The notes under the pieces: model-generated
Seen by the model: only the letters and a program-made list of their open reading frames with translations
Database searches by the model: none
What the model was told of the DNA's origin: nothing
Shown: one piece after another, positions 7,126 to 15,112 of the stretch
Numbering within the stretch: the first letter of the stretch is position 1
Layout: every line of letters begins with the position of its first letter
NCBI GenBank assembly: GCA_023412275.1
Contig: JAEYNY010000173.1
Coordinates: forward strand, 1-24,206
Length of the DNA: 24,206 bases
Reading direction: 5' to 3'
From: Bacillota bacterium
GTDB taxonomy: Bacteria > Bacillota > Clostridia > Acetivibrionales > DSM-1351
Translations under genes and position numbers: made by a program

Positions 7126-8313
7126 TCACTCCTTTAGTTGTCTATTGATTACTCTTATCAAGGCATCTGTCATAGAAAAAACATCTTCTTCTTCGGTGTA
7201 ATACCCCATAGATATTCTTAATGTACCAAATGCTTCCTTCATGCTTCTACCCATAGCCATAATTATACGCGGCGGAATCTCCATACTGGAATGGCAGGCC
7301 GATCCTGATGATATTGCATATCCGAACATGGCCATTTCCGTGACCGTAATACTACCTTTTATTCCAGGTACTGATAATGATAAAATTCCGGGTAATCCAT
7401 TATCGCTTGAATTGAATATTGCCTGGGGAAAATGCTCCGTAATTTTTCCTTTTACATAATTACAATATGATCTTAACCGTTCTTCTATTTGTTCAAATTT
7501 ATTAATAGAGATTTCAAGAGCTGAAGCCGCTGCAGCAAAAGCTGCAATATTTTCTGTTCCGGCACGTAGATTTTTCTCCTGCGGTCCGCCAAAAACGAGA
7601 CTGGTCAATAGCTCCGGTGAACTTGTAATAATTCCTCCGCTTCCTCTGGGAGAACCAAATTTGTGAGAAGAAAAAGTATAAAATATTCCTTTGAAATCAT
7701 CTATCTCTATAGGAATATGTCCTAAGGTCTGAACTCCATCAATATGTATCAAAACATTTTTACTTCTACAGATTTCAATTATTCTTTTTAAATCCCTTTG
7801 CACTACCCCTGTTTCATTGTTTCCGTGAAGTATGCATAAAAGAGAATATTCCTGTGAAAGAGTATTCTCCAAGTCCTTCAGATTAATCTGCCCATGACTG
7901 TCAATATTCAGAATATCCACTCTTCTAGGATACTCTTTTTTGGTAAAGTAGCATGATTCGTGGGAGTCCTTTGCAACTAATATTTTCTTATCGGGGTATT
8001 TCAAAAGCATGGAATTCAAAATCAGATTATTAGCCTCTGAACCTCCTGAAGTAACAACGATTGTTGCATTTGAAATACCTAGTAAGCTTAAAAATTTTTC
8101 TTTGCTTTTATTTAAGACTTCCCTTGCTTTCACCCCTGCGCTATGGTTGGATGAAGGATTTCCAAAAGTAAACATAGATATGTTTTTAAAAACATTAACA
8201 CTCTCCTCAAATGCAGGAGCACTGGCCGCATAGTCAAAATATCCTTTTGCTTCTTTCAAATTTAACACACCTGCTTTCCTCTCTTTTGAGTAAAACTTCC
8301 TTCTGTATACCAT
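7126..8313 (-). CDS. Cysteine desulfurase, NifS/IscS-like
   Basis: This is a PLP enzyme of 395 aa (aminotransferase class V). It has FDYAASAP (26-33), NNETG (165-169), the cofactor-facing HIDGVQTLG (190-198), the Schiff-base lysine in SSHKFGSPRGSGG (K218) and the active cysteine in SSGSACHSS (C340). All residues needed for taking sulfur from cysteine as a persulfide are present. The ATG at 8313 lies 7 nt after the preceding radical-SAM gene and has a weak AGGATG site. A GTG at 8268 behind GAGAGG is a good alternative that would remove 15 basic residues. In this cluster it could build Fe-S clusters for the two radical-SAM enzymes or deliver sulfur to the peptide; both are inferences. It is probably not the housekeeping IscS because no IscU scaffold gene is adjacent. 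Confidence 0.92.
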   Translation of the reverse strand: MVYRRKFYSKERKAGVLNLKEAKGYFDYAASAPAFEESVNVFKNISMFTFGNPSSNHSAGVKAREVLNKSKEKFLSLLGISNATIVVTSGGSEANNLILNSMLLKYPDKKILVAKDSHESCYFTKKEYPRRVDILNIDSHGQINLKDLENTLSQEYSLLCILHGNNETGVVQRDLKRIIEICRSKNVLIHIDGVQTLGHIPIEIDDFKGIFYTFSSHKFGSPRGSGGIITSSPELLTSLVFGGPQEKNLRAGTENIAAFAAAASALEISINKFEQIEERLRSYCNYVKGKITEHFPQAIFNSSDNGLPGILSLSVPGIKGSITVTEMAMFGYAISSGSACHSSMEIPPRIIMAMGRSMKEAFGTLRISMGYYTEEEDVFSMTDALIRVINRQLKE

Positions 8314-8320
8314 GTAAATT

Positions 8321-9715
8321 TCATCCTGAAATCATTTGAGCATATTTTCTCATGGAATCAAGTATAACGTTCTCACTCCAGAAGCATGCTTTGTGACCTG
8401 AAGCCGCTGACAACCTGCAGCCTCCTAGACAAACTGGGAGTAACTTGCACTCTAGGCATTCTTTCCGATTATTGTCTAAATCTTCAAAGACAGGTCTTAT
8501 CCAAGGTTGAGCATTTTCGTTTAAAGAAATCCGTCCATCCAAGGTTATTTCTCCCACACTCTTTTCTTTTTCAACCATCATGGTATCACACATAAATATA
8601 GCTCCGTCAGCACCGATAATATATGTATTTCCGCTACTTCCGGTACACCATGTGTGCATTGGCGATGGTAAAGGCTTAAATATATTTACCATAGAATCCA
8701 TCGATTTTTCAGGTAATTGACTGAAAACCTTGTTTGCGAAAACTAATTGTGAATTTACACCTTCATCTGGATCTAATATGTCATCAGCAACCTTTTCTAC
8801 GTCATTTCTTGAGGTTGTAAAGTGGTACACAGGTCTGAAAAATATACTAAACCGATTATCAGTTCCAAAATCCTCAACAAAGTCCTCTAAAAATTCATTC
8901 ATTGATTCAATGCTGCTCTTTAAAAAGTTTGCTCTGATGTAAAATTTAAAACTTTTCTCCTTTGCGGTGAATTTTTTGATATTTTTCAGGTTTGTATAAA
9001 TAGCATCAAATGTAGGCTCTCCACTAGTTAATCTTCGCAGACGATCATGACTGTTTTTGCCTCCGTCAACAGTGACCTGAAAAGTTTCTATACCGCATTC
9101 CAGGAGCTTTTGGAACAAGTCCCCTGTAAGAAGATAGCCATTTGTGTATATGGAACTGTTTATTTTGAAATTATACTTTTCTTTTAGCCGGTTCAATCTT
9201 CCCATAAACTCAATTATCCGTTGGGAAGCCAATAAAGGTTCTCCTCCATACCATGAAAGCTGTACTAAAGTTTGATCTGTACTTTTTGATACCATATTTT
9301 CAATATATTTAAGAATTGCATCATATACCCATTCGCTCATAAAAAGATTTCTCTGCCTGTAAATAAAACAATAGGGGCATGTAAAATTACATGCCTCAGC
9401 AGGTAATACAATTAACCGTACAAGGTTCTTTGCTTTTCTAAAGCTCTGAGTAATTGACTTGATATCATCTAACTCATTTCTATTTTTTCCCACTATGAAG
9501 CCTTGACTTAACAAGTTGTCCATTAATAATCTGTTCTTACATTCCGTTCTACCTGATAAATCAGACCTCATAGTGTTTCTTTCACTGCTGTCTAAAAGAG
9601 AAACGGCACCGGTTTTGGTGTTATAAAGTATATACTTTCCATTATCCAGCTTTAGTTCAAAATTGTAATAGCTTTGTTTATAAAGTGATATTTGCCCGCT
9701 AATATTTTCACTCAC
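8321..9715 (-). CDS. Radical SAM/SPASM peptide maturase
   Basis: The protein has 464 aa from a GTG at 9715, 8 nt after AGAAGGA; an ATG further upstream would run into the precursor gene. Residues 1-85 look like an N-terminal recognition region (YNTKTGAVSLL). The radical-SAM 4Fe-4S motif is C109, C113, C116 in EACNFTCPYCF, followed by WYGGEP (155-160). The SPASM domain shows C357, C376, then C420-x2-C423-x5-C429-x3-C433 and C444, binding auxiliary clusters. Such enzymes install thioether or other crosslinks on ribosomal peptides using SAM-derived radicals. The gene follows the five-cysteine precursor by 16 nt, so that peptide is the likely substrate. It resembles the clostridial Cys-rich peptide maturases (the CcpM group that pairs with CLI_3235-type precursors), an assignment I cannot verify here. 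Confidence 0.93.
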   Translation of the reverse strand: MSENISGQISLYKQSYYNFELKLDNGKYILYNTKTGAVSLLDSSERNTMRSDLSGRTECKNRLLMDNLLSQGFIVGKNRNELDDIKSITQSFRKAKNLVRLIVLPAEACNFTCPYCFIYRQRNLFMSEWVYDAILKYIENMVSKSTDQTLVQLSWYGGEPLLASQRIIEFMGRLNRLKEKYNFKINSSIYTNGYLLTGDLFQKLLECGIETFQVTVDGGKNSHDRLRRLTSGEPTFDAIYTNLKNIKKFTAKEKSFKFYIRANFLKSSIESMNEFLEDFVEDFGTDNRFSIFFRPVYHFTTSRNDVEKVADDILDPDEGVNSQLVFANKVFSQLPEKSMDSMVNIFKPLPSPMHTWCTGSSGNTYIIGADGAIFMCDTMMVEKEKSVGEITLDGRISLNENAQPWIRPVFEDLDNNRKECLECKLLPVCLGGCRLSAASGHKACFWSENVILDSMRKYAQMISG

Positions 9716-9731
9716 AAAAAACATCCTTCTT

Positions 9732-9893
9732 TTATAATTGTCTGCTTGAACCACAGCAAGTACAAGCTACTACGCCACCTTCTTTGCAATTGCAACCTTC
9801 TCCGATAATTGCAGTTGTCAGTTCAGTAATATCAACCAACTCATCATTTATTATGGTTGTCTCCAGAAATTTTGCTTCCCTCAGATTTTCCAT
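9732..9893 (-). CDS. Five-cysteine RiPP precursor peptide
   Basis: This is a 53-aa ORF with a strong site (AAGGGGAGGTGAAAGAA before the ATG), located between two radical-SAM/SPASM genes, 30 nt after one and 16 nt before the other. Residues 1-31 form an acidic, cysteine-free leader containing LVDITELTTAIIG, ending in a glycine-rich junction. The core is EGCNCKEGGVVACTCCGSS followed by RQL, with Cys at 34, 36, 44, 46 and 47. This leader/core division is typical of precursors matured by radical-SAM SPASM enzymes, where Cys thiols are bonded to other residues. It may belong to the CLI_3235-type clostridial bacteriocin precursor group, but no search could be run. No dedicated protease or exporter gene is visible in the window. 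Confidence 0.88.
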   Translation of the reverse strand: MENLREAKFLETTIINDELVDITELTTAIIGEGCNCKEGGVVACTCCGSSRQL

Positions 9894-9923
9894 TTCTTTC
9901 ACCTCCCCTTAACTTAAAATCAC

Positions 9924-12233
9924 TTAATTACTCTTTAGTACCAGCTTTCCTAGCAGGTTTGGATTCATTTCCACAACCATCCCCGGTGACCATTCCAACC
10001 ACCACTCAGCCACATATGGATAAGGATGTTCTCTTTCATAAAGTACCACATTAAATCTTAAAGCCTTACCGTCTTCCGGTTTCACTCCAAATTCCTTCCA
10101 CGGAACAGCAACCTGATACGAAATTCCTTCCTCGGTTTCACTTATAGATACAACCGCATCTTCCACATTCCCGAAGAAATCCTTTGATATATCCCTCATA
10201 TAGAGACGGGTGAGAACTGGTTGTCCCATATTGAAACCTATTCCATATTCCCAGGCGTTGCCATTAGTGTTTTCCATAAGGCAGAAGCGAACCAGATTTT
10301 CCTGGTTAAGAATTTTTTTATCAGAATTCAAACCGAGAATCTCTGTCTTCAGATAAAAATATTGTTCATCCCACAAAGTATGCACTTTCCCGGTAAAAAT
10401 CTGTTTTCCGCTTACAGCTCCCCTCAATTGCTCTTTTCTATTAAGATTTATAATCTTTGCGTTATCCCAAGCTGATGAATCAGACAGCGGTGAAACATTT
10501 GTAAACTTACTTGATGCTGACAATAGTACAGTTTGAGGAGAACGCCTTCTAAATGCAGTTATAAGCATTTTCGATGCCGCCGGCCTGCTTCTGAGTCCCG
10601 AAAGCAAAACCATTGCCTGCTCTATAACATGCCTTACCAAATCACATTTAACAGTATCCGGAGTTTCAAGTGAGCCATTATTGAGCCATGCGGCATGTGC
10701 ACATCCTCCTCCGCACAAATTTATAGCCCAGCATTTTTTGCACTCTTCCTTCATACTTACATGCATTTTATTTAAAAGTGAACTTCTCTTTTCATTCCAG
10801 GCAGTGTCATCGTCAAATATGTTTCCTACTTTGAATTCGTCAAAACCGATAACGCTTTGACATGAATAAATATCACCATCACTATTAACAACTATTGTAT
10901 CTCTTAAAGCTGGGCACCTGTATTTAGAAACTATTCCTTTTAGCAGCGTCTGGAAAAACCTCCCCAGTAATTCGTCTCCATCAATACAGGATATATAGTC
11001 AACCAACTGTGCATCATCCTGTTCCAAAAGGAACTTTATAAATTTTGAATATTCTTCTTTTACAATATTTACGTTGTCTTTAGTTATTGCAAAAGGATTA
11101 TCATAGCTTGCTCTTATTGGCTTGATACGAATACGTCTGAATCCCAGGTTATAAAGATGGAGAAAAATCTCAGTTACGTTTGGATTTTGACCGTTTAGTA
11201 CTGCCGATGCTACAGTAGGCCATTTATTTACACAATCCTTAACATTCTCCTCAATAATTGTATAGGTTCCTTTTCCGTTTGGAAAATGTCTTACTTTATC
11301 ATGGATATGCGCAGGACCATCAATGCTTATATTTATTTCTCCCATATCTGACAGTTCCCACATTTCACGGGCTTTTTCAGGTTTTAAAAGAGTAGCATTT
11401 GTGGCATTAAATCTGCTTGAGAGCCTCTTACCGTTTTTATTTCCCCAATCCTCAAGGTATGCCTTCATTTCCGTTAAAAGCGGTATATTCAAAAGTACTT
11501 CGCCAAACAAAGAAAAATTAAACATAAATCTTTTGTTTTTTGACGGAGCGACAAACCTTTCTATTAATCTGTCTAAAATCTTGAATACCTGTTCTTTAGA
11601 AACATTCTTATAATAATTCTTGCTGTAGCAATATTCACAGTCCAGATTACAAGCATGTGGTATTGTAAGATTTATTGAACAGACATTAAGTTCATCCTCG
11701 GGTATTTCACGGGTAAAGTTTTCGTGACTGAAATAATCTATGTATTTGAGAGTGTTGTACTCTTTAACTGCAGCCTCCATCTCACCTTCACGGACTACTT
11801 CTCCCTGAAGAACTTTCAGAGCATACTCGTCCATTTCCATACATCTGGATGTATTTACATCCAAAGCGATATATTTATCTCCGTTTGGGAACACATGCCA
11901 TCTTGTTCCTGATAAAGAGAATTCATTACTATTACTTTCTTCCTTTTGGGAAGAACAGCTGCAATCACAACTGCAGGTTGAAGACTTAAAACTTAACTGG
12001 TTTTCTATATATTCCTCCAGAAATTCCATTGGTACAACTCTTCCTGAAGACACCACACAATCATCCATCATAAGAATTGGAGTAGTATAATTCAAAAATC
12101 CTTCTTTGTTTGTCTCATATGATATTTTATTTAATTTGATATCAGGATATTTATTCTTTAGGATTACCAATTGATCATACATGGTAGTACATTTTTCACA
12201 TTCACTGTTTGGAGAAACTAAAGTTAGTTCCAT
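9924..12233 (-). CDS. Multidomain radical SAM/SPASM protein with thioredoxin-like and CBM9-like ends
   Basis: A 769-aa fusion. Residues 1-80 look like a thioredoxin/glutaredoxin fold with CEKC (12-15) and a cis-proline-like TTPILM. A linker (84-104) holds four alternating cysteines (87, 89, 91, 93). Residues about 105-165 resemble a short PqqD-like recognition domain. The radical-SAM motif is C195, C199, C202 in HACNLDCEYCYS. SPASM cysteines are C440, C458, C498-x2-C501-x5-C507-x3-C511 and C530. The last 190 residues, after a linker near 570, resemble a CBM9/DOMON-like beta-sandwich (AWDNAKIINLN, VHTLWDEQYFYLKTEI, VAVPWKEFG, and WWLEWSPG near the end). It is probably a peptide maturase that also handles thiols and perhaps glycans. 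It lies between the PqqD-like gene and the precursor gene. RBS AAGGGAGGT. Confidence 0.9.
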   Translation of the reverse strand: MELTLVSPNSECEKCTTMYDQLVILKNKYPDIKLNKISYETNKEGFLNYTTPILMMDDCVVSSGRVVPMEFLEEYIENQLSFKSSTCSCDCSCSSQKEESNSNEFSLSGTRWHVFPNGDKYIALDVNTSRCMEMDEYALKVLQGEVVREGEMEAAVKEYNTLKYIDYFSHENFTREIPEDELNVCSINLTIPHACNLDCEYCYSKNYYKNVSKEQVFKILDRLIERFVAPSKNKRFMFNFSLFGEVLLNIPLLTEMKAYLEDWGNKNGKRLSSRFNATNATLLKPEKAREMWELSDMGEINISIDGPAHIHDKVRHFPNGKGTYTIIEENVKDCVNKWPTVASAVLNGQNPNVTEIFLHLYNLGFRRIRIKPIRASYDNPFAITKDNVNIVKEEYSKFIKFLLEQDDAQLVDYISCIDGDELLGRFFQTLLKGIVSKYRCPALRDTIVVNSDGDIYSCQSVIGFDEFKVGNIFDDDTAWNEKRSSLLNKMHVSMKEECKKCWAINLCGGGCAHAAWLNNGSLETPDTVKCDLVRHVIEQAMVLLSGLRSRPAASKMLITAFRRRSPQTVLLSASSKFTNVSPLSDSSAWDNAKIINLNRKEQLRGAVSGKQIFTGKVHTLWDEQYFYLKTEILGLNSDKKILNQENLVRFCLMENTNGNAWEYGIGFNMGQPVLTRLYMRDISKDFFGNVEDAVVSISETEEGISYQVAVPWKEFGVKPEDGKALRFNVVLYEREHPYPYVAEWWLEWSPGMVVEMNPNLLGKLVLKSN

Positions 12234-12268
12234 TTTTCTACCTCCCTTTATATAAAATATTACTTAAC

Positions 12269-12613
12269 TTATTCTATTAAACTAATAATTCCGATTCGTG
12301 CCATTTTATCAATAATTGCTTTGACAGTTATTTCTGTTGCATCAGTGTTTTCAGATACCACCATTTGAATTATTTGCTCTACCGTATAGCTGCCGTTACA
12401 ATATTTATGTATACCAAAAGAATCAATTCTGTCCAAGTCAAGCTTCATATCAAATGCACTTAAAACATTAAAATGCTTGAAATTTAGCAATCTCTCATTC
12501 TGGATCGGGACACACAACATATTACCCTTCGTATTTTTGTCTTGAGTTACCACAAACTCAGGATTCCATACCGGATATAAATCCTTTTCTTTAATTTCCG
12601 AAGAACTACACAT
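12269..12613 (-). CDS. PqqD-like RiPP recognition element protein
   Basis: This 114-aa protein carries a PqqD-like segment in its second half (LDLDRIDSFGIHKYCNGSYT then VEQIIQMV and a closing helix). PqqD-type winged-helix proteins bind the leader of the precursor peptide and hand it to the radical-SAM enzyme. It precedes the large radical-SAM fusion by 35 nt. The N-terminal 50 residues (CSSSEIKEKDLYPVWNPEF) are outside the usual core. RBS AAGGGGGT before an ATG. Confidence in the fold is moderate because PqqD sequences are short and divergent; the location strongly supports it. Confidence 0.8.
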   Translation of the reverse strand: MCSSSEIKEKDLYPVWNPEFVVTQDKNTKGNMLCVPIQNERLLNFKHFNVLSAFDMKLDLDRIDSFGIHKYCNGSYTVEQIIQMVVSENTDATEITVKAIIDKMARIGIISLIE

Positions 12614-12687
12614 TTTTTTACCCCCTTAAAGTTTTAGTTTTAGTTCGGCATATATTCACTACCAGTGTTTCTAACCTTTTAATATTT

Positions 12688-14007
12688 CTAAATACCAATT
12701 CCATGGTATTCGTATCCAATATTCAACAACTTAGTTTTATCCAGTAAATTTTTAAGGTCAAAAATAACATTTCTTCTTAGTTGATTTTTTGCAGCTATAT
12801 AATCAATTTCACAGAACTGTTTCCATTCTGTTGCAATAACTATTGCATCAGCATTAGCTATTGCATCATATTCATCTCTTGCAAAATATATATTTTCTTG
12901 ATCTACAAGACATTTTTTGGCTGAACTAATTGCGACTGGATCAAAAACTTTTACGATTGCACCTTTTTTAATTAATTCGTTAATGATGACGATTGCAACC
13001 GACTCCCGCAAATCATCGGTATCCGCTTTAAAGGATAGTCCCAGCAATGCTATGCTTTTTCCGCATACACCGCCTAAAACCATTTCAATTTTCTTTGCAA
13101 TACGATTTTTTTGAAGATTGTTGGATTTAATTACAGTCTTAATAATAGACATGTCTACTCCATGTTCATTACCTATATGTACTAATGCCTTTGTGTCTTT
13201 AGGAAGACAGTTTCCGCCGTATCCCGGGCCGGCATTCAGATATTTTCCTCCAATGCGGCTATCTAGTCCCATACCTACTGCAACATCCTTAACATTTACC
13301 CCCACAGCCTCACTTAGATTTGCAATTTCATTAATAAAAGCAACCTTAACAGCCAAGAATGAATTACAAGCATATTTGATTATTTCTGATGTTTCTATAT
13401 TAGTAAAAACAAACGAACAATTATTTTTATTGTATAGTTCCTTGAAAATATTTTTTATGTTATCGTTTTCATTAATATTATCTGCTCCTACTATAACTCT
13501 TTCCGGATTCATAAAATCATAAACACTGCTTCCTTCTCTCAGAAATTCCGGATTTGAAACCACATCAAAATTATAAGTTTCGCCCCTTTTACTTAGTACA
13601 TCATGAAGAACTTCTTTGATTTTATGGCCTGTACCCACAGGAACGGTACTTTTTGTTACGATAATCTTATAGCCGTTAATATACTCCCCTATAGAATTAG
13701 CAACTGCCAGAACCTGACTTACGTCAGCATTACCTTCTTGATTTGAAGGGGTATCTACTGCGATAAAAATTATCGTCGCATTTTCCACGGCATATTTACA
13801 ATCTGTTGTAAATTCAAGCCTGCCATTACTGTAGTTTCGTTTAACTATTTCACTTAAACCCGGTTCATAAAAAGGTACTTGTCCATCTTTAAGCATATTT
13901 ATTTTTTCTTCATTAATATCCATGCTGATAACATCAAACCCTGATTCTGCAAAACATGAGGATGTTACCAATCCTACATAACCTATACCTATCACAGCTA
14001 TTTTCAT
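12688..14007 (-). CDS. ugd: UDP-glucose 6-dehydrogenase
   Basis: A 439-aa enzyme oxidising UDP-glucose to UDP-glucuronate with two NAD+. The N-terminal Rossmann motif is VIGIGYVGLVTSSCFAESG, and VDTPSNQEGNADVS and TVPVGTG follow. The substrate region has NPEFLREGSSVYDFMNPERV, and the catalytic cysteine is C267 in GPGYGGNCLPKD. The C-terminal UDP-binding domain contains LGLSFKADTDDLRES. The length fits the family. It lies 12 nt downstream of the UDP-glucuronate decarboxylase gene and shares its transcript, so the pair converts UDP-glucose to UDP-xylose. The RBS is AGAGAGGTG. The cluster context implies sugar-donor supply for the neighbouring glycosyltransferases. Confidence 0.96.
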   Translation of the reverse strand: MKIAVIGIGYVGLVTSSCFAESGFDVISMDINEEKINMLKDGQVPFYEPGLSEIVKRNYSNGRLEFTTDCKYAVENATIIFIAVDTPSNQEGNADVSQVLAVANSIGEYINGYKIIVTKSTVPVGTGHKIKEVLHDVLSKRGETYNFDVVSNPEFLREGSSVYDFMNPERVIVGADNINENDNIKNIFKELYNKNNCSFVFTNIETSEIIKYACNSFLAVKVAFINEIANLSEAVGVNVKDVAVGMGLDSRIGGKYLNAGPGYGGNCLPKDTKALVHIGNEHGVDMSIIKTVIKSNNLQKNRIAKKIEMVLGGVCGKSIALLGLSFKADTDDLRESVAIVIINELIKKGAIVKVFDPVAISSAKKCLVDQENIYFARDEYDAIANADAIVIATEWKQFCEIDYIAAKNQLRRNVIFDLKNLLDKTKLLNIGYEYHGIGI

Positions 14008-14019
14008 ATATACACCTCT

Positions 14020-14961
14020 CTAATCATTACAAATAGATTCGAAATACTTAGCTGTATTATAAATTCCTGTCCTGATATTAATGCAGGGTTTCCATGCCAA
14101 CTCCTTCATAGCTTTTGATATATCGGGTTTTCTTCTTGTCGGATCATCTGATGGCATATCTTTATATTCGATTACCGGCTCTTTATTCATAACTTCCGAT
14201 ATAATTTTCGCCAGGTCAGAAATAGTTATCTCTTCAGTCCCTCCTAAATTTATGGGTCCGGAGCAATCGCTGTTCATCATCCTGATAAGACCCTCAAGAA
14301 GATCATCAATATAGCAGAACGAACGTGTTTGAACCCCACCTCCAAATAATTCGATAGGCTGATTTTTTAGTATACAATTTATAAATTCACATACTACCCT
14401 TCCATCATTTTTATTCATAAACGGACCGTAGGTGTTGAATATCCTGACAATTTTTGTATCAACCTTATGATATCTGCGATAGTCGGAGCATAAAGTTTCA
14501 CTACACCTTTTACCTTCATCATAACAAGCTCTGATTCCATTTATATTAACATTACCTCTGTAAGTTTCATTTTGTGGGTGCACCAACGGCTCCCCATAAA
14601 TCTCGCTTGTTGAAGTGTTTAATATCTTTGAATTGTTTATTCTTGCACATTCCAAAGCATTCAAGGTTCCAATAACAATAGTTTTTATTGTATAGATAGG
14701 ATCCTTCTGATAATGTATTGGCGAAGCAGGCGCCGCAAGGTGATATATTTCATCCGCACATATATTAAATGGAACTGTAACATCGTGTTCCATAAGCTCA
14801 AAATTCTGATTTTCAAGCAAGTCCTCTATATTTCTTTTGCTTCCGGTATAAAAGTTATCCATACAAATAACTTTACAGTTTTCTTTTAATAACCGTCTGC
14901 AAAGATTACTACCTATAAAGCCTGCACCACCTGTAACCAACACTGTTTTGCTGATAGACAT
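14020..14961 (-). CDS. uxs: UDP-glucuronate decarboxylase (UDP-xylose synthase)
   Basis: A 313-aa extended short-chain dehydrogenase. The NAD-binding GGAGFIGS is at 11-18, and the catalytic pair Y147-x3-K151 lies within GIRACYDEGKR, the signature that separates UDP-xylose synthase from UDP-glucose 4-epimerases. HLAAPASPIHYQKDP and RIFNTYGPFM are also characteristic. It converts UDP-glucuronate to UDP-xylose and CO2. The partner dehydrogenase is the next gene downstream. Start ATG with AAAGGAAAGTG upstream. An intrinsic terminator ends only about 35 nt before the start, so its expression may be controlled by attenuation. Confidence 0.93.
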   Translation of the reverse strand: MSISKTVLVTGGAGFIGSNLCRRLLKENCKVICMDNFYTGSKRNIEDLLENQNFELMEHDVTVPFNICADEIYHLAAPASPIHYQKDPIYTIKTIVIGTLNALECARINNSKILNTSTSEIYGEPLVHPQNETYRGNVNINGIRACYDEGKRCSETLCSDYRRYHKVDTKIVRIFNTYGPFMNKNDGRVVCEFINCILKNQPIELFGGGVQTRSFCYIDDLLEGLIRMMNSDCSGPINLGGTEEITISDLAKIISEVMNKEPVIEYKDMPSDDPTRRKPDISKAMKELAWKPCINIRTGIYNTAKYFESICND

Positions 14962-14995
14962 AAATATTTCACTTTCCTTTCGTTAGACTTTTTAT

Positions 14996-15022
14996 AAAAA
15001 ACAGAATCATTGTCTGTTTTTT
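14996..15022 (-). terminator. Intrinsic terminator/attenuator before the UDP-xylose genes
   Basis: AAAAAACAGA and TCTGTTTTTT form a perfect 10-base stem with a 7-base loop, giving a T-run on either strand. It ends the upstream glycosyltransferase gene transcript. It lies so close to the next start codon that a promoter is unlikely to fit between, suggesting partial read-through. Confidence 0.75.
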
Positions 15023-15112
15023 GCTTGTTAGCAACTACAACTGTTAAAAATAAAATCCGGAAAATTTTCATGTATGGGCTTATTGCTTAATATGAAAAGT
15101 CCATAAAAGAAG

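Noticed and set aside
9716..9754. Longer start for the second radical-SAM gene
   Set aside because: It would overlap the coding end of the precursor peptide, and the GTG at 9715 has AGAAGGA at good spacing.
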